This document shows positions 8,536 to 17,567 of a stretch of DNA of 64,000 nt, piece after piece. This DNA is from Corallococcus sp. NCRR (GTDB taxonomy: Bacteria; Myxococcota; Myxococcia; Myxococcales; Myxococcaceae). The notes beneath the pieces are model-generated. The model saw nothing but the letters and a program-made list of their open reading frames with translations, was not told the DNA's origin and ran no database searches. Position numbers and translations under genes: made by a program. The first letter of the stretch is position 1, and every line of letters begins with the position of its first letter. Location of the stretch: positions 992,001-1,056,000 of the forward strand of contig NZ_CP114039.1 in assembly GCF_026965535.1 (NCBI RefSeq), read 5' to 3'.

Positions 8536-8626
8536 GGGGACGAGTGTCCCCGGCGCGCGGCGGTGGAACAAGGGCCGTGCCGTGCGGATCCGCGTCCGGG
8601 TTCCAGGTGGCTCCGGGCTTTCCGGG

Positions 8627-9736
8627 TCAGCTCACCACGGCGGCGAGGATGCGCTCGAAGAGCCAGGGCGCGCGGCCCAGGAGGCGCACCACGGGCCTGC
8701 GAAGGCGCGGGCGGCGCGCGAGCATCAGCAGGCCGTGCGTGGTCCAGGCGTACTTGCGGAACACCTGCTGGAAGGTGCGCTCGTAGGGCAGCAGCGTGTC
8801 GCGGCCCGCGCCCTTCGCCAGTGCGTCCGGGAGCAGCGCGCCCAGAGACTCCGCGCAGGCGAAGGCGAGCGTGAGTCCTTCACCGGTCACCGCGTCCACG
8901 TAGCCGGCGGCATCACCGACGAGGGCGAAGCGATCCGCGATGCGCGTGCGGGCCACTCGAGCCAGGGGGCCGGCACCGCGAGGCTGGGAGTCCGGCTCCG
9001 CGCCGGAGAGCTGTTCCGCCAGTCGGGGGAAGCGCTCCAGCATCGCGTCGAAGCCCACGCGGCCCGGCACCGTACCGTCCTCCCAGAGGAACGCGATGCC
9101 CACGCGCTCCGCTCCGGCGGGCGTCACGTAGGCCTCGACGCCGGAGGCGAAGTGCACCTCCACGTAGGGGGTCCAGGGGACGCGCCGGAAGTGGCGACGC
9201 AGTCCGTAGCGCCGGGGCATGTCCTGCTCGACGTCCAGGCCCTCGGCCTTGCGCAGCGGTGAGTTCAAGCCGTCCGCCGCGACGAGGAAGCGCGCGGACA
9301 CGCGGCCCACGGGTGTCTCCAGCGTCACGCCGTCCGGCGTGCGCAGGTGCGACACGACGTGCGTGTGCTCGCGCAGGTCCACGCCGACTTCGCGCGCGCG
9401 GGTCGCCAGTGCATTCGACAAGGCCAGCCTGCGGACTCCCAGCCCACCGGGCGCGGGCAGCAATCCCTCCGCCGTGCTCCCGTCCTCCTGCACATAGCGG
9501 ATGCCCACGAAGGGCGAGCTGTCACTTCGGTCCAGGTGCGCGAGCGCACCCAGCCGCTCCAGCGCCGCGAGGCCAGAGGGCATCAGGCCTTCACCACACG
9601 CCTTGTCCACGGGCGTGGATGCACGCTCCACCACCACCGTGTCCAGCCCACGCCGGGCCGCCGTGATGGCCACCGCGAGCCCGGCAGGGCCTCCGCCCAC
9701 CACGACCACGTCATGCTGTTTCACGAGTCCTGCCAC
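8627..9736 (-). CDS. FAD-dependent oxidoreductase (geranylgeranyl-reductase-like) of the phenolic-lipid operon
   Basis: The 369-residue flavoprotein has a Rossmann FAD motif VVVGGGPAGLAVA near residue 11. It also has an ADGLNS motif, and ALVGDAAGYVDAVTGEGL, the third FAD motif of the geranylgeranyl-reductase/PHBH-like group. In SrsABC-type loci a flavoprotein hydroxylates or oxidises the alkylresorcinol made by the type III PKS, and this is the predicted role here. The start is GTG 9736, one nucleotide after the stop of the acyl-AMP ligase; GTG four codons later is also possible. It is the last gene of the five-gene operon. Confidence 0.85.
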   Translation of the reverse strand: MAGLVKQHDVVVVGGGPAGLAVAITAARRGLDTVVVERASTPVDKACGEGLMPSGLAALERLGALAHLDRSDSSPFVGIRYVQEDGSTAEGLLPAPGGLGVRRLALSNALATRAREVGVDLREHTHVVSHLRTPDGVTLETPVGRVSARFLVAADGLNSPLRKAEGLDVEQDMPRRYGLRRHFRRVPWTPYVEVHFASGVEAYVTPAGAERVGIAFLWEDGTVPGRVGFDAMLERFPRLAEQLSGAEPDSQPRGAGPLARVARTRIADRFALVGDAAGYVDAVTGEGLTLAFACAESLGALLPDALAKGAGRDTLLPYERTFQQVFRKYAWTTHGLLMLARRPRLRRPVVRLLGRAPWLFERILAAVVS

Positions 9737-9737
9737 A

Positions 9738-11495
9738 TCACGAGTCGTGCTCCGCGCGCACCATCGCCAGTGCGCTCTTCGCCATCTCCACCGCGAGCCC
9801 CACCGCGCCCACCTTCTTCGGCGCCGTCAGCTCTCCGGCCAGGTAGCGCCGCAGCGCTTCGCTTCTTCGCAGCTTGCCGCTGGACGTGCGCGGCAGCGTC
9901 CCCGGCTCCAGCAGCCTCACCGTGTGCGGCTGCACGCCCGTCGCCTCCACCACCGCGGCGCGGATGTCCGCCTCCACCGACGCCACGTCCGCGCCCCGCT
10001 CCGCGCGCTCGGCCAGGATGAGCAACGCTTCGTCCTGGCCACCCTCGGGCGTGAAGCCCAGCGCCACCGCGCAGCCCGTGCGCACTCCGTCCACCTTGAG
10101 CAGCGGATCCTCGAAGGCCTGCGGCGCGTGGTTCGCGCCTCGAATGATGACCAGGTCCTTCGCGCGGCCCGTCAGGTACAGCTCCCCGTCCGCGCTGAAG
10201 CCCAGGTCTCCCGTGTCCAGCCAGCCCTCGCCCACCAGCGCCCGCGACGTCGCCTCCGCGTCCTCGAAGTAACCGCGCATCACCGACGGCCCCTTCGCGA
10301 ACACGCGCCCCACCCGGCGCTCCGGCAACACCGCGCCGTCCTCGCCTCGCACCTGCACCTCGAAGCCCGCCACCGGCGCGCCCACGCTCACCAGCGTGCG
10401 TGCCCCGTCACGCGCCTGCCCCTCGCGCGCCAGCACGTCCGCATCCACGCCCAGCTCGCGCGGCCCCCGGCCCGCCGGCGGGAACGTCACCGCCAGCGAC
10501 GCCTCCGACAAGCCATACACCGGCCGCAGCGCCCGCGCGGAGAAGCCCCACTTCTCGAACCGCTCCGCGAAGCGGCGCAGCGTGTCCGCGGACACCGGCT
10601 CCGCGCCATTGAGCGCGTGCAGCCACCCGGACAGGTCCACGCCCTGCAGGTCCGCGTCCTTCACCCGCTTCAAACACAACCCATAGGCGAAGTTCGGCGC
10701 GGGCGACACGAAGCCCCGGTGCCGTGACAGCGCGCGCAGCCACAGCGCCGGCTTCACCAGGAACGTCTCCGGCGGGATCAGCACCAGGCTGCCCGGGTAG
10801 TACAGCGCCGCGAGCACACAGCCGATGAGCCCCATGTCGTGGTACAGCGGCAGCCAGCTCACGCCCACCGGCGTCACGCCCGGCGCCACCGGCATCGCCG
10901 CCTCCAGCGCCGCCACCTGCGCCACCAGCGCCCCGTGCGTCAGCGCCACCGGCTTCGGCTCCACCGTGGAACCGGAGGAGAACTGGATGAGCCCCAGCGC
11001 ATCGGGGGACACCTCCACCTCCAGGTCCTCGTCGCCGTGCAGCACCGCGTCCACCGTGTGACAGCCCAGCCTCGGCCGGGCCAGCGCCATGCTCGGGCCC
11101 AGCAGCAGCCGCACGCGCGTGTCCGTCAGCACCACCACCGCGCCCGTCAACTGGAGCATGCGCGCCGTCGAGCGGTGGTACTCGTCCAACCGCCCCAGCC
11201 GCACCGGCGGATACAGCGGCACCGGCACCGCGCCCGCCAGCAGCGCGCCGAAGTACGCATCCATGAACGCGGGGGACGTGGGCAACAGCAGCGCCACCCG
11301 GTCCCCCGGACGCACGCCCAGCCGTGCCAGCCCCGCCGCCGCGCGCTTCGCCCGCCGGTAGACCTGCGCCCACGGCAGGGATGTCTCGTGCTCGGAGGCG
11401 TCCACGAACACCAGCCCCAGCGACGTGTGCGACGTCGCCTTCAGCATCGCGTTCACCGTGGCGTGCTTCAGCGCCGGCAGGGGCGGCCCCTTCAC
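9738..11495 (-). CDS. Fatty acyl-AMP ligase (FAAL-like)
   Basis: The 585-residue adenylate-forming enzyme has the P-loop FSSGSTVEPKP (near 193), the core motif YGLSEASL, GWLDTGDLG and the C-terminal LPRTSSGKLRR whose Lys is the A10 catalytic residue. The P-loop variant with V-x-PKP and an ACP gene directly upstream point to a fatty acyl-AMP ligase that loads the ACP and not to an acyl-CoA synthetase. It would supply the fatty starter unit for the type III PKS. A FAAL serving a type III PKS has been described in Myxococcus xanthus. The GTG start at 11495 overlaps the ACP stop by 4 nt (GTGA). Confidence 0.9.
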   Translation of the reverse strand: MKGPPLPALKHATVNAMLKATSHTSLGLVFVDASEHETSLPWAQVYRRAKRAAAGLARLGVRPGDRVALLLPTSPAFMDAYFGALLAGAVPVPLYPPVRLGRLDEYHRSTARMLQLTGAVVVLTDTRVRLLLGPSMALARPRLGCHTVDAVLHGDEDLEVEVSPDALGLIQFSSGSTVEPKPVALTHGALVAQVAALEAAMPVAPGVTPVGVSWLPLYHDMGLIGCVLAALYYPGSLVLIPPETFLVKPALWLRALSRHRGFVSPAPNFAYGLCLKRVKDADLQGVDLSGWLHALNGAEPVSADTLRRFAERFEKWGFSARALRPVYGLSEASLAVTFPPAGRGPRELGVDADVLAREGQARDGARTLVSVGAPVAGFEVQVRGEDGAVLPERRVGRVFAKGPSVMRGYFEDAEATSRALVGEGWLDTGDLGFSADGELYLTGRAKDLVIIRGANHAPQAFEDPLLKVDGVRTGCAVALGFTPEGGQDEALLILAERAERGADVASVEADIRAAVVEATGVQPHTVRLLEPGTLPRTSSGKLRRSEALRRYLAGELTAPKKVGAVGLAVEMAKSALAMVRAEHDS

Positions 11496-11767
11496 GGGTG
11501 CGCTCCCACGTCCGGCTTCGAGGCCTCGACCCGCGCCGCCACCAGCCGCGCCAGGTCCTCCACCGTCCGCACGCCCTGCGCGTCCTCCTCCGACAGCATC
11601 ACCCGGAAGCGGTTCTCCAACCCCACCGCCAGCACCGTCAGCCCCAGGCTGTCCAGTTGCAGGTCGCGGAGCAGGTCGTGCGTGGGCTCCACCGCGCCCT
11701 CGAACTCCAGCTCCTCCCGGGCGATGCGGCGGATCTCCGCCATCGCCTCCATCACGATGTCAGCCAC
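11492..11767 (-). CDS. Acyl carrier protein
   Basis: The 91-residue protein has the four-helix ACP pattern with the phosphopantetheine site LQLDSLGLTV (Ser40) and a typical acidic helix II. It lies between the methyltransferase and the fatty acyl-AMP ligase, overlapping the former by 8 nt and the latter by 4 nt. It most likely carries the fatty acid from the ligase to the type III PKS. The start is GTG 11767; ATG six codons in would also leave the fold intact. A general housekeeping ACP is unlikely given the context. Confidence 0.9.
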   Translation of the reverse strand: MADIVMEAMAEIRRIAREELEFEGAVEPTHDLLRDLQLDSLGLTVLAVGLENRFRVMLSEEDAQGVRTVEDLARLVAARVEASKPDVGAHP

Positions 11768-12335
11768 GGCGAACCTCCGGAATGAAGCGGGGGCGGTGGG
11801 CGAAGGCCTCGGAGTACATCGCCCCGAGCGCCGCCTCCTCCGCGCGGATGCGCACATAGAGCAGCGCCGCGTTGCCCACCGTGAACACGACCGCCGTCAC
11901 CCACGCTCCGTGGATGAGCGGCACGCAGAACAGCTCCAACACCACCGCCACGTAGTTCGGATGCCGCAGGAACCGGTACGGCCCGCCCGTCACCGGCGCC
12001 AGCCCCGGCACCACGATGATGCGCGAGTTCCACCGATCGCCCAGCGTCCCGATGGCCCAGTACCTCAAGCCCTGCGCCACCGCCGCGCCCGCCAGCGCCG
12101 CCCAGCTCCACGCGCCCCAGAAGGGCCGCTGGAGGCCGAACACCTCCGCGACGCACGCGACGAGGAACAGCGTGTGGAACACGACCATGAACCGGTAGTG
12201 CCCCTGCCCCGTCTCCACCCCGCCCCGCTCGAAGGCCCTCGCCGCGTTGCGCTTGGAGAGCACCAGCTCCAACAGCCGCTCCGCGACGAGCAGCCCCATG
12301 AAGCCCGCGAACAACGCCTGGGTGCCGGTCACCAT
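11760..12335 (-). CDS. Isoprenylcysteine carboxyl methyltransferase-like membrane methyltransferase
   Basis: The 191-residue integral membrane protein has about five hydrophobic segments. It ends with the ICMT signature: GPYRFLRHPNYVAVVLEL, followed by the RIRAEEAALG helix that closes the SAM pocket. In bacterial type III PKS clusters such ICMT-like enzymes (for example SrsB) methylate the alkylresorcinol or alkylpyrone hydroxyl. ATG 12335 overlaps the PKS stop by 7 nt. The position between PKS and ACP in a coupled operon makes a tailoring role on the PKS product more likely than protein methylation. Confidence 0.88.
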   Translation of the reverse strand: MVTGTQALFAGFMGLLVAERLLELVLSKRNAARAFERGGVETGQGHYRFMVVFHTLFLVACVAEVFGLQRPFWGAWSWAALAGAAVAQGLRYWAIGTLGDRWNSRIIVVPGLAPVTGGPYRFLRHPNYVAVVLELFCVPLIHGAWVTAVVFTVGNAALLYVRIRAEEAALGAMYSEAFAHRPRFIPEVRRG

Positions 12336-13414
12336 CGCACCAGCACCATCTCCGCGCAGAAGCCCGGGCCCATGGCCATCACCACGCCCCAGTCGCCCGG
12401 CTTCGCGTCCACCTCCTCCAACGTCTCCCCCAGCACGAAGAGCACCGACGCGCTGGACAGGTTGCCCACCTGCTTGAGCGACTTCCACGAGCGCTCCAGC
12501 GCGCCGGGCGCCAGCTCCAGCGCGGACTCGAAGCCCTCCAGCACCTTGGGGCCACCGGTGTGCGCCACCCAGTGCTTCACGTCCTGGCGGTTCAGCCCAT
12601 GCTCCGCGAGGAAGCCATCCACGTTGCCCCGGATGTGCTCCTTCACCAGCTGCGGCACCTTGGCGGACAGCACCACCTTGAAGCCCGTGTCCACCACGTC
12701 CCAGCCCATCACCCGCTCGGTGTCCGGATAGAACACCGACCGCGAGCCCACCACTTGAGGCCCCGCTGCGGAAGCCTCCGCGCCGCGCAGCACCACGCAC
12801 GCCGCGCCGTCACCGAAGAGGCCGGAGGCGATGATGTTGGGGATGGACAGGTCCTCGCGCTGGAGCGTGAGCGAGCACAGCTCCGTGGCGATGAGCAGCG
12901 CCGTCTGCTTCGGGAACGCGCGCAGGTAGTCCGCCGCGCGCGCCAGGCCCGCCGCGCCCGCCACGCAGCCCAGGCCGAAGATGGGCGTGCGCTTCACGTC
13001 CTCGCGCAGGCCCATCCGGTTGACCAGCCGCGCGTCCACGCTGGGCGTGGCGATGCCCGTCACCGTGACGAAGAAGACGTGGTCCACGTCCTTCGGCGTG
13101 AGCTCCGCGCGCGACAGCGCCTCGCGCGCCACCTGCTCCGACAGCTCCGTGGCCACGCGGATCCACGCGTCGTTGCGCTGCTGGAACGTCGCGAGCGCCG
13201 GATACTCCTCCAGGGGCAGCGCCAGGTGCCGCCCGCCCACCTGCACGTTGCGGTGCAGGTCCTCCAGCCGCTCCAGGTTGTAGTGCTTCGTCGCCCACAG
13301 GTCGCGCAGCGCCGCGATGAGCTGCTCCTGGCTGGCGTAGTGCGGGGGAAGCGCGCGTCCCACCGCGCTCAACGAAGGGGATGGCGCGGGGTCGTGACGG
13401 GTCGTGCTGGGCAT
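12329..13414 (-). CDS. Type III polyketide synthase (alkylresorcinol/alkylpyrone type)
   Basis: The 361-residue chalcone-synthase-fold enzyme has a complete catalytic triad: Cys150 in FGLGCVAGA, His285 in WVAHTGGPK and Asn318 in VGNLSSAS. Bacterial members with acyl-AMP-ligase/ACP partners extend long fatty acyl starters with malonyl-CoA to alkylresorcinols, resorcylic acids or pyrones. It is the first gene of a leftward five-gene operon, starting at ATG 13414. The upstream 160 bp is the presumed promoter region. The locus resembles streptomycete srsABC in enzyme set and the M. xanthus locus described for alkylresorcylic acid. The exact product cannot be read from sequence. Confidence 0.93.
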   Translation of the reverse strand: MPSTTRHDPAPSPSLSAVGRALPPHYASQEQLIAALRDLWATKHYNLERLEDLHRNVQVGGRHLALPLEEYPALATFQQRNDAWIRVATELSEQVAREALSRAELTPKDVDHVFFVTVTGIATPSVDARLVNRMGLREDVKRTPIFGLGCVAGAAGLARAADYLRAFPKQTALLIATELCSLTLQREDLSIPNIIASGLFGDGAACVVLRGAEASAAGPQVVGSRSVFYPDTERVMGWDVVDTGFKVVLSAKVPQLVKEHIRGNVDGFLAEHGLNRQDVKHWVAHTGGPKVLEGFESALELAPGALERSWKSLKQVGNLSSASVLFVLGETLEEVDAKPGDWGVVMAMGPGFCAEMVLVRW

Positions 13415-13574
13415 GAAGTCCTGGAGGGTCCCACCCGGGGAGCCGAGTCCCCAGGCTTAATCCCCCGCAGGCCCGGATGCGATGGTGTATCGCCGGACCT
13501 GCACGCCCTTGAACCTCACTGACAGCCCACACTGTTGCACACGCGACGCCCCGCGCGGCCCCCGGAGCCCTGCC

Positions 13575-13775
13575 TCAGCCGAAAGGGTAGCCCAGCACGC
13601 AGTAGTAGCCGCGGACGTAGATGGTCAGCGCGGCGAACATGTCCGGTGCGAACGTGGTGATGGCCAGGGTGCCGAACATCAGGGCCATCAACAGCAAGGT
13701 GAACTCCGCCGCGGCCTGCCCGCGCGAGCGGGGCCTGCGCAACCAGCGGTAGCCTCTCCACATCCAGCCGTTCAT
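13575..13775 (-). CDS. Small TadE-like pseudopilin (66 residues)
   Basis: The short protein has a basic N-terminus, then RGQAAAEFTLLLMALMFGT, the G-x-A-x-x-E-F/hydrophobic-helix pattern of TadE/Flp-type prepilins, followed by a short Tyr-rich tail. The Glu after the processing Gly is kept. The ATG at 13775 overlaps the stop of the preceding TadE-like gene by 4 nt (ATGA), so translation is coupled. It is likely a minor pseudopilin or membrane subunit of the same apparatus as the three upstream genes. It is easily missed because of its length. Confidence 0.75.
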   Translation of the reverse strand: MNGWMWRGYRWLRRPRSRGQAAAEFTLLLMALMFGTLAITTFAPDMFAALTIYVRGYYCVLGYPFG

Positions 13776-14881
13776 TCGTCTTCTTCCTTGCTCTGGAAGC
13801 CGGTGCAGGCGTCGTTGGCTTCGTGGAAGTAGCCGCGCTCTCCCCACTTCACGTACTCGGCCTCGGGGATGCCGGTTTCGGTCGCGCCCTGGAAGTACGG
13901 CCCGCGGCAGCGGTAGGCCCGCATGGGCCAGTTGGCGCCGTAGCCGCTGGACGGGATGATGCCGCGCTTCATCTGGATCTCCCGGGGCTCGCAGGAGCCG
14001 AGGCACCAGTTCGTGTCATCCAGCCAGTACGCCGCCTCCAGCTTGTCACCGGGAGTCATCCGGGTGGCGGTGACGGTGGGAACGCCGGGCTCCTCCACGT
14101 GGCGCAGCCGGATGGAGTCGCGGATGTAGCTCGCGTCGAACGGTGAATCGAGCTGGAGCACCTGCAAGGCATTGCTGATGGCGTTGACGACGCCCGAATC
14201 GGCGGCGCCCGCGTAGAGGATGGGACGCACACGGTCGCGCGTCAGCTGCTCCACCCGGTCGTAGCTCTGGGACGGCCTGTCCCCGGAGCGCCAGGCCCTC
14301 CAGGTGTCGTGGTAGACGTAGAAGTTCTCCCGGAAGACCAGGTCCAGCCGCGAATCGTTGAAGCCCGTGGTGTAGAGGCCGATGGCCTGGGGGATGATGT
14401 GGTTCACGATCCGGACCTCCACGTCGACCTGGACCGCGCCGTTGCGGGTGTCCAGCCCCATCTTCCGCGCCATCTGCTCCGGCGAGCTGCCCAGGGCCGC
14501 GAGCGTCCCGCCCACCGAGCCGGAGGCACCCGCCGCCGCCGCGATGTCCGCCAGCCCCAGGCGCTTCAAGGGTGCGTCCGCGTCCTGCATCCTGGCGGAG
14601 AGGGTCACCTCGTTGTTGCGGGAGGTTCTCGCCAGCTCGCCATCCTCCGTGGCGCTGTCCAGGTCCTGGAAGCGCCGCAGGGCATCGCTCGTGATGCCCG
14701 TCAGGTCCGAGCGCGCGACGCGCTCGAAGGCGATGAAGCGCGCCAGCTGCGCGGCCTTGAGGCGCGCGCGCTGGACCTCCCAGAAGTAGTTCACCCACAG
14801 GAGCAGCGCCACGAAGAGGGGGGCCAGCAGCGCCAGCTCCACCGTGGCGGAGCCGCGCCGGCTCCGGGACATGGAACGCAT
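13772..14881 (-). CDS. TadE/TadG-like pilus-assembly protein
   Basis: The 369-residue protein starts with the pseudopilin-like pattern SRRGSATVELALLAPLFVALLLW: short basic leader, Gly, Glu five residues on, and one long hydrophobic helix. The remaining ~320 residues are exported and have several Cys near the C-terminus (NWCLGSCEP, YRCRGPYF, DACTGF) that could form disulfides. ATG 14881 is chosen; AGGAAGGGG lies just upstream, and a GTG one codon earlier is also possible. The gene is 14 nt behind the TadG-like gene and coupled to the small pseudopilin. Its partner secretion ATPase genes are not in this window. Confidence 0.8.
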   Translation of the reverse strand: MRSMSRSRRGSATVELALLAPLFVALLLWVNYFWEVQRARLKAAQLARFIAFERVARSDLTGITSDALRRFQDLDSATEDGELARTSRNNEVTLSARMQDADAPLKRLGLADIAAAAGASGSVGGTLAALGSSPEQMARKMGLDTRNGAVQVDVEVRIVNHIIPQAIGLYTTGFNDSRLDLVFRENFYVYHDTWRAWRSGDRPSQSYDRVEQLTRDRVRPILYAGAADSGVVNAISNALQVLQLDSPFDASYIRDSIRLRHVEEPGVPTVTATRMTPGDKLEAAYWLDDTNWCLGSCEPREIQMKRGIIPSSGYGANWPMRAYRCRGPYFQGATETGIPEAEYVKWGERGYFHEANDACTGFQSKEEDE

Positions 14882-14895
14882 CACCCGCCCCTTCC

Positions 14896-16569
14896 TCAGT
14901 ACGTCACGCCGTTGAAGAGCCATTTCGCGTCCCGGTAGGAGGGAATCAGCCACCCCAGGTTCTCCTCGTCCCAGTGGGTCTGCACGGGCGCCAGGCGCGC
15001 GGTCCAGACGGGGTTGAAGAAGTTGGGCTCCTCCTTCCATTCACCCGGCCGGTGGTAGATGGCGCGTCCCACGGACATGGCCATCATTCCGCCGGAGTAC
15101 GTCCGGAAGTCCTGGGCGAAGGCATCCTGCTTCCCCCCGACGTACTTCCAGGTCATGTCCAGCACGGACTCCTGGATGCCCGCCTCCAGGTTCGTCGTGC
15201 CATTCGACTCGGCGGTGCCGGAGTTGAAGCGGCCGGTCCCCTGCTTGCGCATGAAGTGGCTCCGGCTGAGGTTGTCCAGTTGGAAGACCTCCTTCTGGCC
15301 CCCGTCCCCGCCACCGCTGCGCTCCGCGCCCATGTCCTTGCTCAGCACCACCATGTTGCAGGGGTAGCCGAAGTGGTTGTGCCAGGGGTCGACGAAGCTG
15401 GTGTCGGAGGTGACGAACGGCGTGATGCCCTGCCACGGATGGTGGGCGGACACCTTCTGGTTGCCATACTCCTGATGAAAGCCATTGCGCGCGTCCGCCG
15501 CGACTCGGAAGTGCAGCTCGAAGACGGTGGACCATCCGAGGAAGCCCAGGCCGCAGCCGGGGCGCACCTCCATCTTGATGTCATCCGCCGCGAAGAGCTG
15601 ATCGTTGCGGTTGCCCTCGAACTGCTCGGAGAAGCTCTTGATCTGACTGTCGGCGGTCTTCTGGACGCGCAGCTCTCCCACGATGAGGCACAGCCGCAGG
15701 TTCCACTCGCGCCCGATGAGCACCGGGCCCTCGCCGGTGGCGGTCCAGTCCCTGCGCACCGCGTTGGCCATGCTGCCCATGAGCAGGCGGTACTTGGCCA
15801 TGTCCGGGTCGGACAGCCGGTTGCGGTTGCGATTGAGCAGCCTCCCTCGCGTCTGCATGCCCGTGGGGTCCGGTCCCATGGTGGGGCTGCTGCTGCGCGG
15901 ACCGTCGTCCAGCACGTGGAGGAAGTTCTTGGCGTTGGAGTGGTTGATGGTGCCGATGTCCGAGTACAGCGCGGGCAGCGGAATGTCCCGGTAGCTGGCA
16001 TTGCGGGCCATGGAGTACTCCACCTCCGCCCGCGGGTCCGTCGCGTGGATGCTCTTGTCGCGGGCCGCGTCGCTGTAGAGGTCATGCAGCGTGGCGGACA
16101 GCATGCCCTCCTGGGCAATCCAGAGGGCGATGTTCAGCTGGGTGAGGACATTCACCAGGGTCGGGACGATCTTCTCCACCGTCTTCACCCAGGCCTTGAT
16201 CATCGCGGAGATGGCCGCGAAGACCGGCCCGATGCCTGGGAGGAGCTTCAGGAACTTCGCCGCGGCCCCGATGGTCCGGTCCAGGTACACCGCGTGGCTC
16301 ACGTAGGACATCACCGTGAGCATGGCGTTGTAATGAACGATCATCGCGCGGTTGGTGTAGGCCAGGAAGTTGTACGCGCGGGCCTCCTTCACCGCGAGCG
16401 TGTACGCCTGCGCGTCCGCCGCGTCCTGGAGCTTCATCTTCTCATACACGCCGTGCCCGATGCTGACGGAGGACATCACCGCCACCGCCACCACCAGCAT
16501 GCACACGGCCCCCAGCACCAGTGCCTGTCCCCGTTCGTCCCGGCGCATCCGCCTGACCATGGCAAACAT
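14896..16569 (-). CDS. TadG-like pilus-assembly protein with Tad domain
   Basis: The 557-residue protein begins with RRDERGQALVLGAVCMLVVAVAV followed by LQDAADAQAYTLA, the two halves of the N-terminal TadG/Tad-like domain (GQ-A-hydrophobic helix, then D-x-A-A-x-A). A hydrophobic stretch near residues 105-125 may be a second membrane contact. The long C-terminal part is of unknown fold and should be periplasmic or surface exposed. AGGAAGGGGG precedes ATG 16569. It lies 12-14 nt from genes on either side in the same leftward unit. Confidence 0.8.
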   Translation of the reverse strand: MFAMVRRMRRDERGQALVLGAVCMLVVAVAVMSSVSIGHGVYEKMKLQDAADAQAYTLAVKEARAYNFLAYTNRAMIVHYNAMLTVMSYVSHAVYLDRTIGAAAKFLKLLPGIGPVFAAISAMIKAWVKTVEKIVPTLVNVLTQLNIALWIAQEGMLSATLHDLYSDAARDKSIHATDPRAEVEYSMARNASYRDIPLPALYSDIGTINHSNAKNFLHVLDDGPRSSSPTMGPDPTGMQTRGRLLNRNRNRLSDPDMAKYRLLMGSMANAVRRDWTATGEGPVLIGREWNLRLCLIVGELRVQKTADSQIKSFSEQFEGNRNDQLFAADDIKMEVRPGCGLGFLGWSTVFELHFRVAADARNGFHQEYGNQKVSAHHPWQGITPFVTSDTSFVDPWHNHFGYPCNMVVLSKDMGAERSGGGDGGQKEVFQLDNLSRSHFMRKQGTGRFNSGTAESNGTTNLEAGIQESVLDMTWKYVGGKQDAFAQDFRTYSGGMMAMSVGRAIYHRPGEWKEEPNFFNPVWTARLAPVQTHWDEENLGWLIPSYRDAKWLFNGVTY

Positions 16570-16583
16570 CCAGTGCCCCCTTC

Positions 16584-17411
16584 CTAACCGTCCACCGCGC
16601 AGGACACGGGCCCTCGGCCCTCATCGCCACTGATGAGATTGGATTGCATGCGCATGGTGGAGGTGGCGATCACCGGGATCGCGTACGTGTGAGCATTGGC
16701 CAATTTGGCGAGTTCCTTGAAATAGGCCTGCTTGCGCCTGGCCCCTTCCGCCTCCAGGTACTGGGACGCGGACCCGCCTCCAGGGGCCCGCTGGGTGAGG
16801 AAGGTGACGCCCTCCAATTGCCCCAGCACCTCACGGCCCATGTAGAAGGTATGCAGTTGCCAGTTCGCGAACGGGATGCGCAATTCGTAGAAGTACGTCA
16901 CCCGCACGGACAGCAGGTTCGCCGCCACGATGGTGGCGTCGCGATAGTCGTCGAAGTCGATCTCCCTGCCACCCAGGTGCGAGCCATAAGAGGAGAAGAG
17001 GCCGCTGTACGGGCCGGCACTGGGGTTCACCACCTCCACGCGCACCCGCTCCAGGCTCGAGCCGGGGAAACGCTGGTTCTCTTGCGCGTATCTCCCGAGC
17101 GTATAGGCGTCATGGACCTCCATGGCGTTGAGGAGCGTGTCCGTCCGCCCCCGCCCCCCCAACCGGGGCGGCCCCAGCGTGGGCACGAGCGCCATGTACG
17201 CGGCGCTCTTCATGGTTTCGCAATCCCCATGATTGACAATGCCCGTGCGGGCCGCGCGGTAGGCGGCGTACTCGGTCATCAACCTGGCATGGTGCAGCGT
17301 GGTGAGCTGGAGCGTCCCCAGGATGAGGAACACCATCAACGGCACCACCAGCGCGGACTCCACCGCGGCCTGGCCCGATTCCCCCCGGCTGGCCGAATCA
17401 ACCGTTTGCAT
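16584..17411 (-). CDS. TadE-like pseudopilin
   Basis: The 275-residue protein has the leader-plus-helix pattern SGQAAVESALVVPLMVFLILG typical of TadE, with the conserved Glu five residues after Gly. The post-helix segment HHARLMTEYAAYRAARTGIV matches the TadE/TadG region where the helix continues. GGGAGGT is correctly spaced before ATG 17411, which decides the start over longer frames. It is the first gene of the four-gene tad-like unit; the ~155 bp upstream should hold the promoter. No TadZ/A/B/C genes follow, so the set is either an orphan accessory cluster or served by a machine elsewhere. Confidence 0.82.
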   Translation of the reverse strand: MQTVDSASRGESGQAAVESALVVPLMVFLILGTLQLTTLHHARLMTEYAAYRAARTGIVNHGDCETMKSAAYMALVPTLGPPRLGGRGRTDTLLNAMEVHDAYTLGRYAQENQRFPGSSLERVRVEVVNPSAGPYSGLFSSYGSHLGGREIDFDDYRDATIVAANLLSVRVTYFYELRIPFANWQLHTFYMGREVLGQLEGVTFLTQRAPGGGSASQYLEAEGARRKQAYFKELAKLANAHTYAIPVIATSTMRMQSNLISGDEGRGPVSCAVDG

Positions 17412-17567
17412 TTGACCTCCCAGCCTCACACAGGCCGGAAGGGATTGACCAGTCCTCGCCACCCACGCCTGCCTGAAAGGGCAACTCCCAGGCAGACATC
17501 TGTCAGCTGGCGGATGCTTGTCTGTCCATGACTTCCAAAAGCAACCACTGCCAGGACAGGTGGGACT

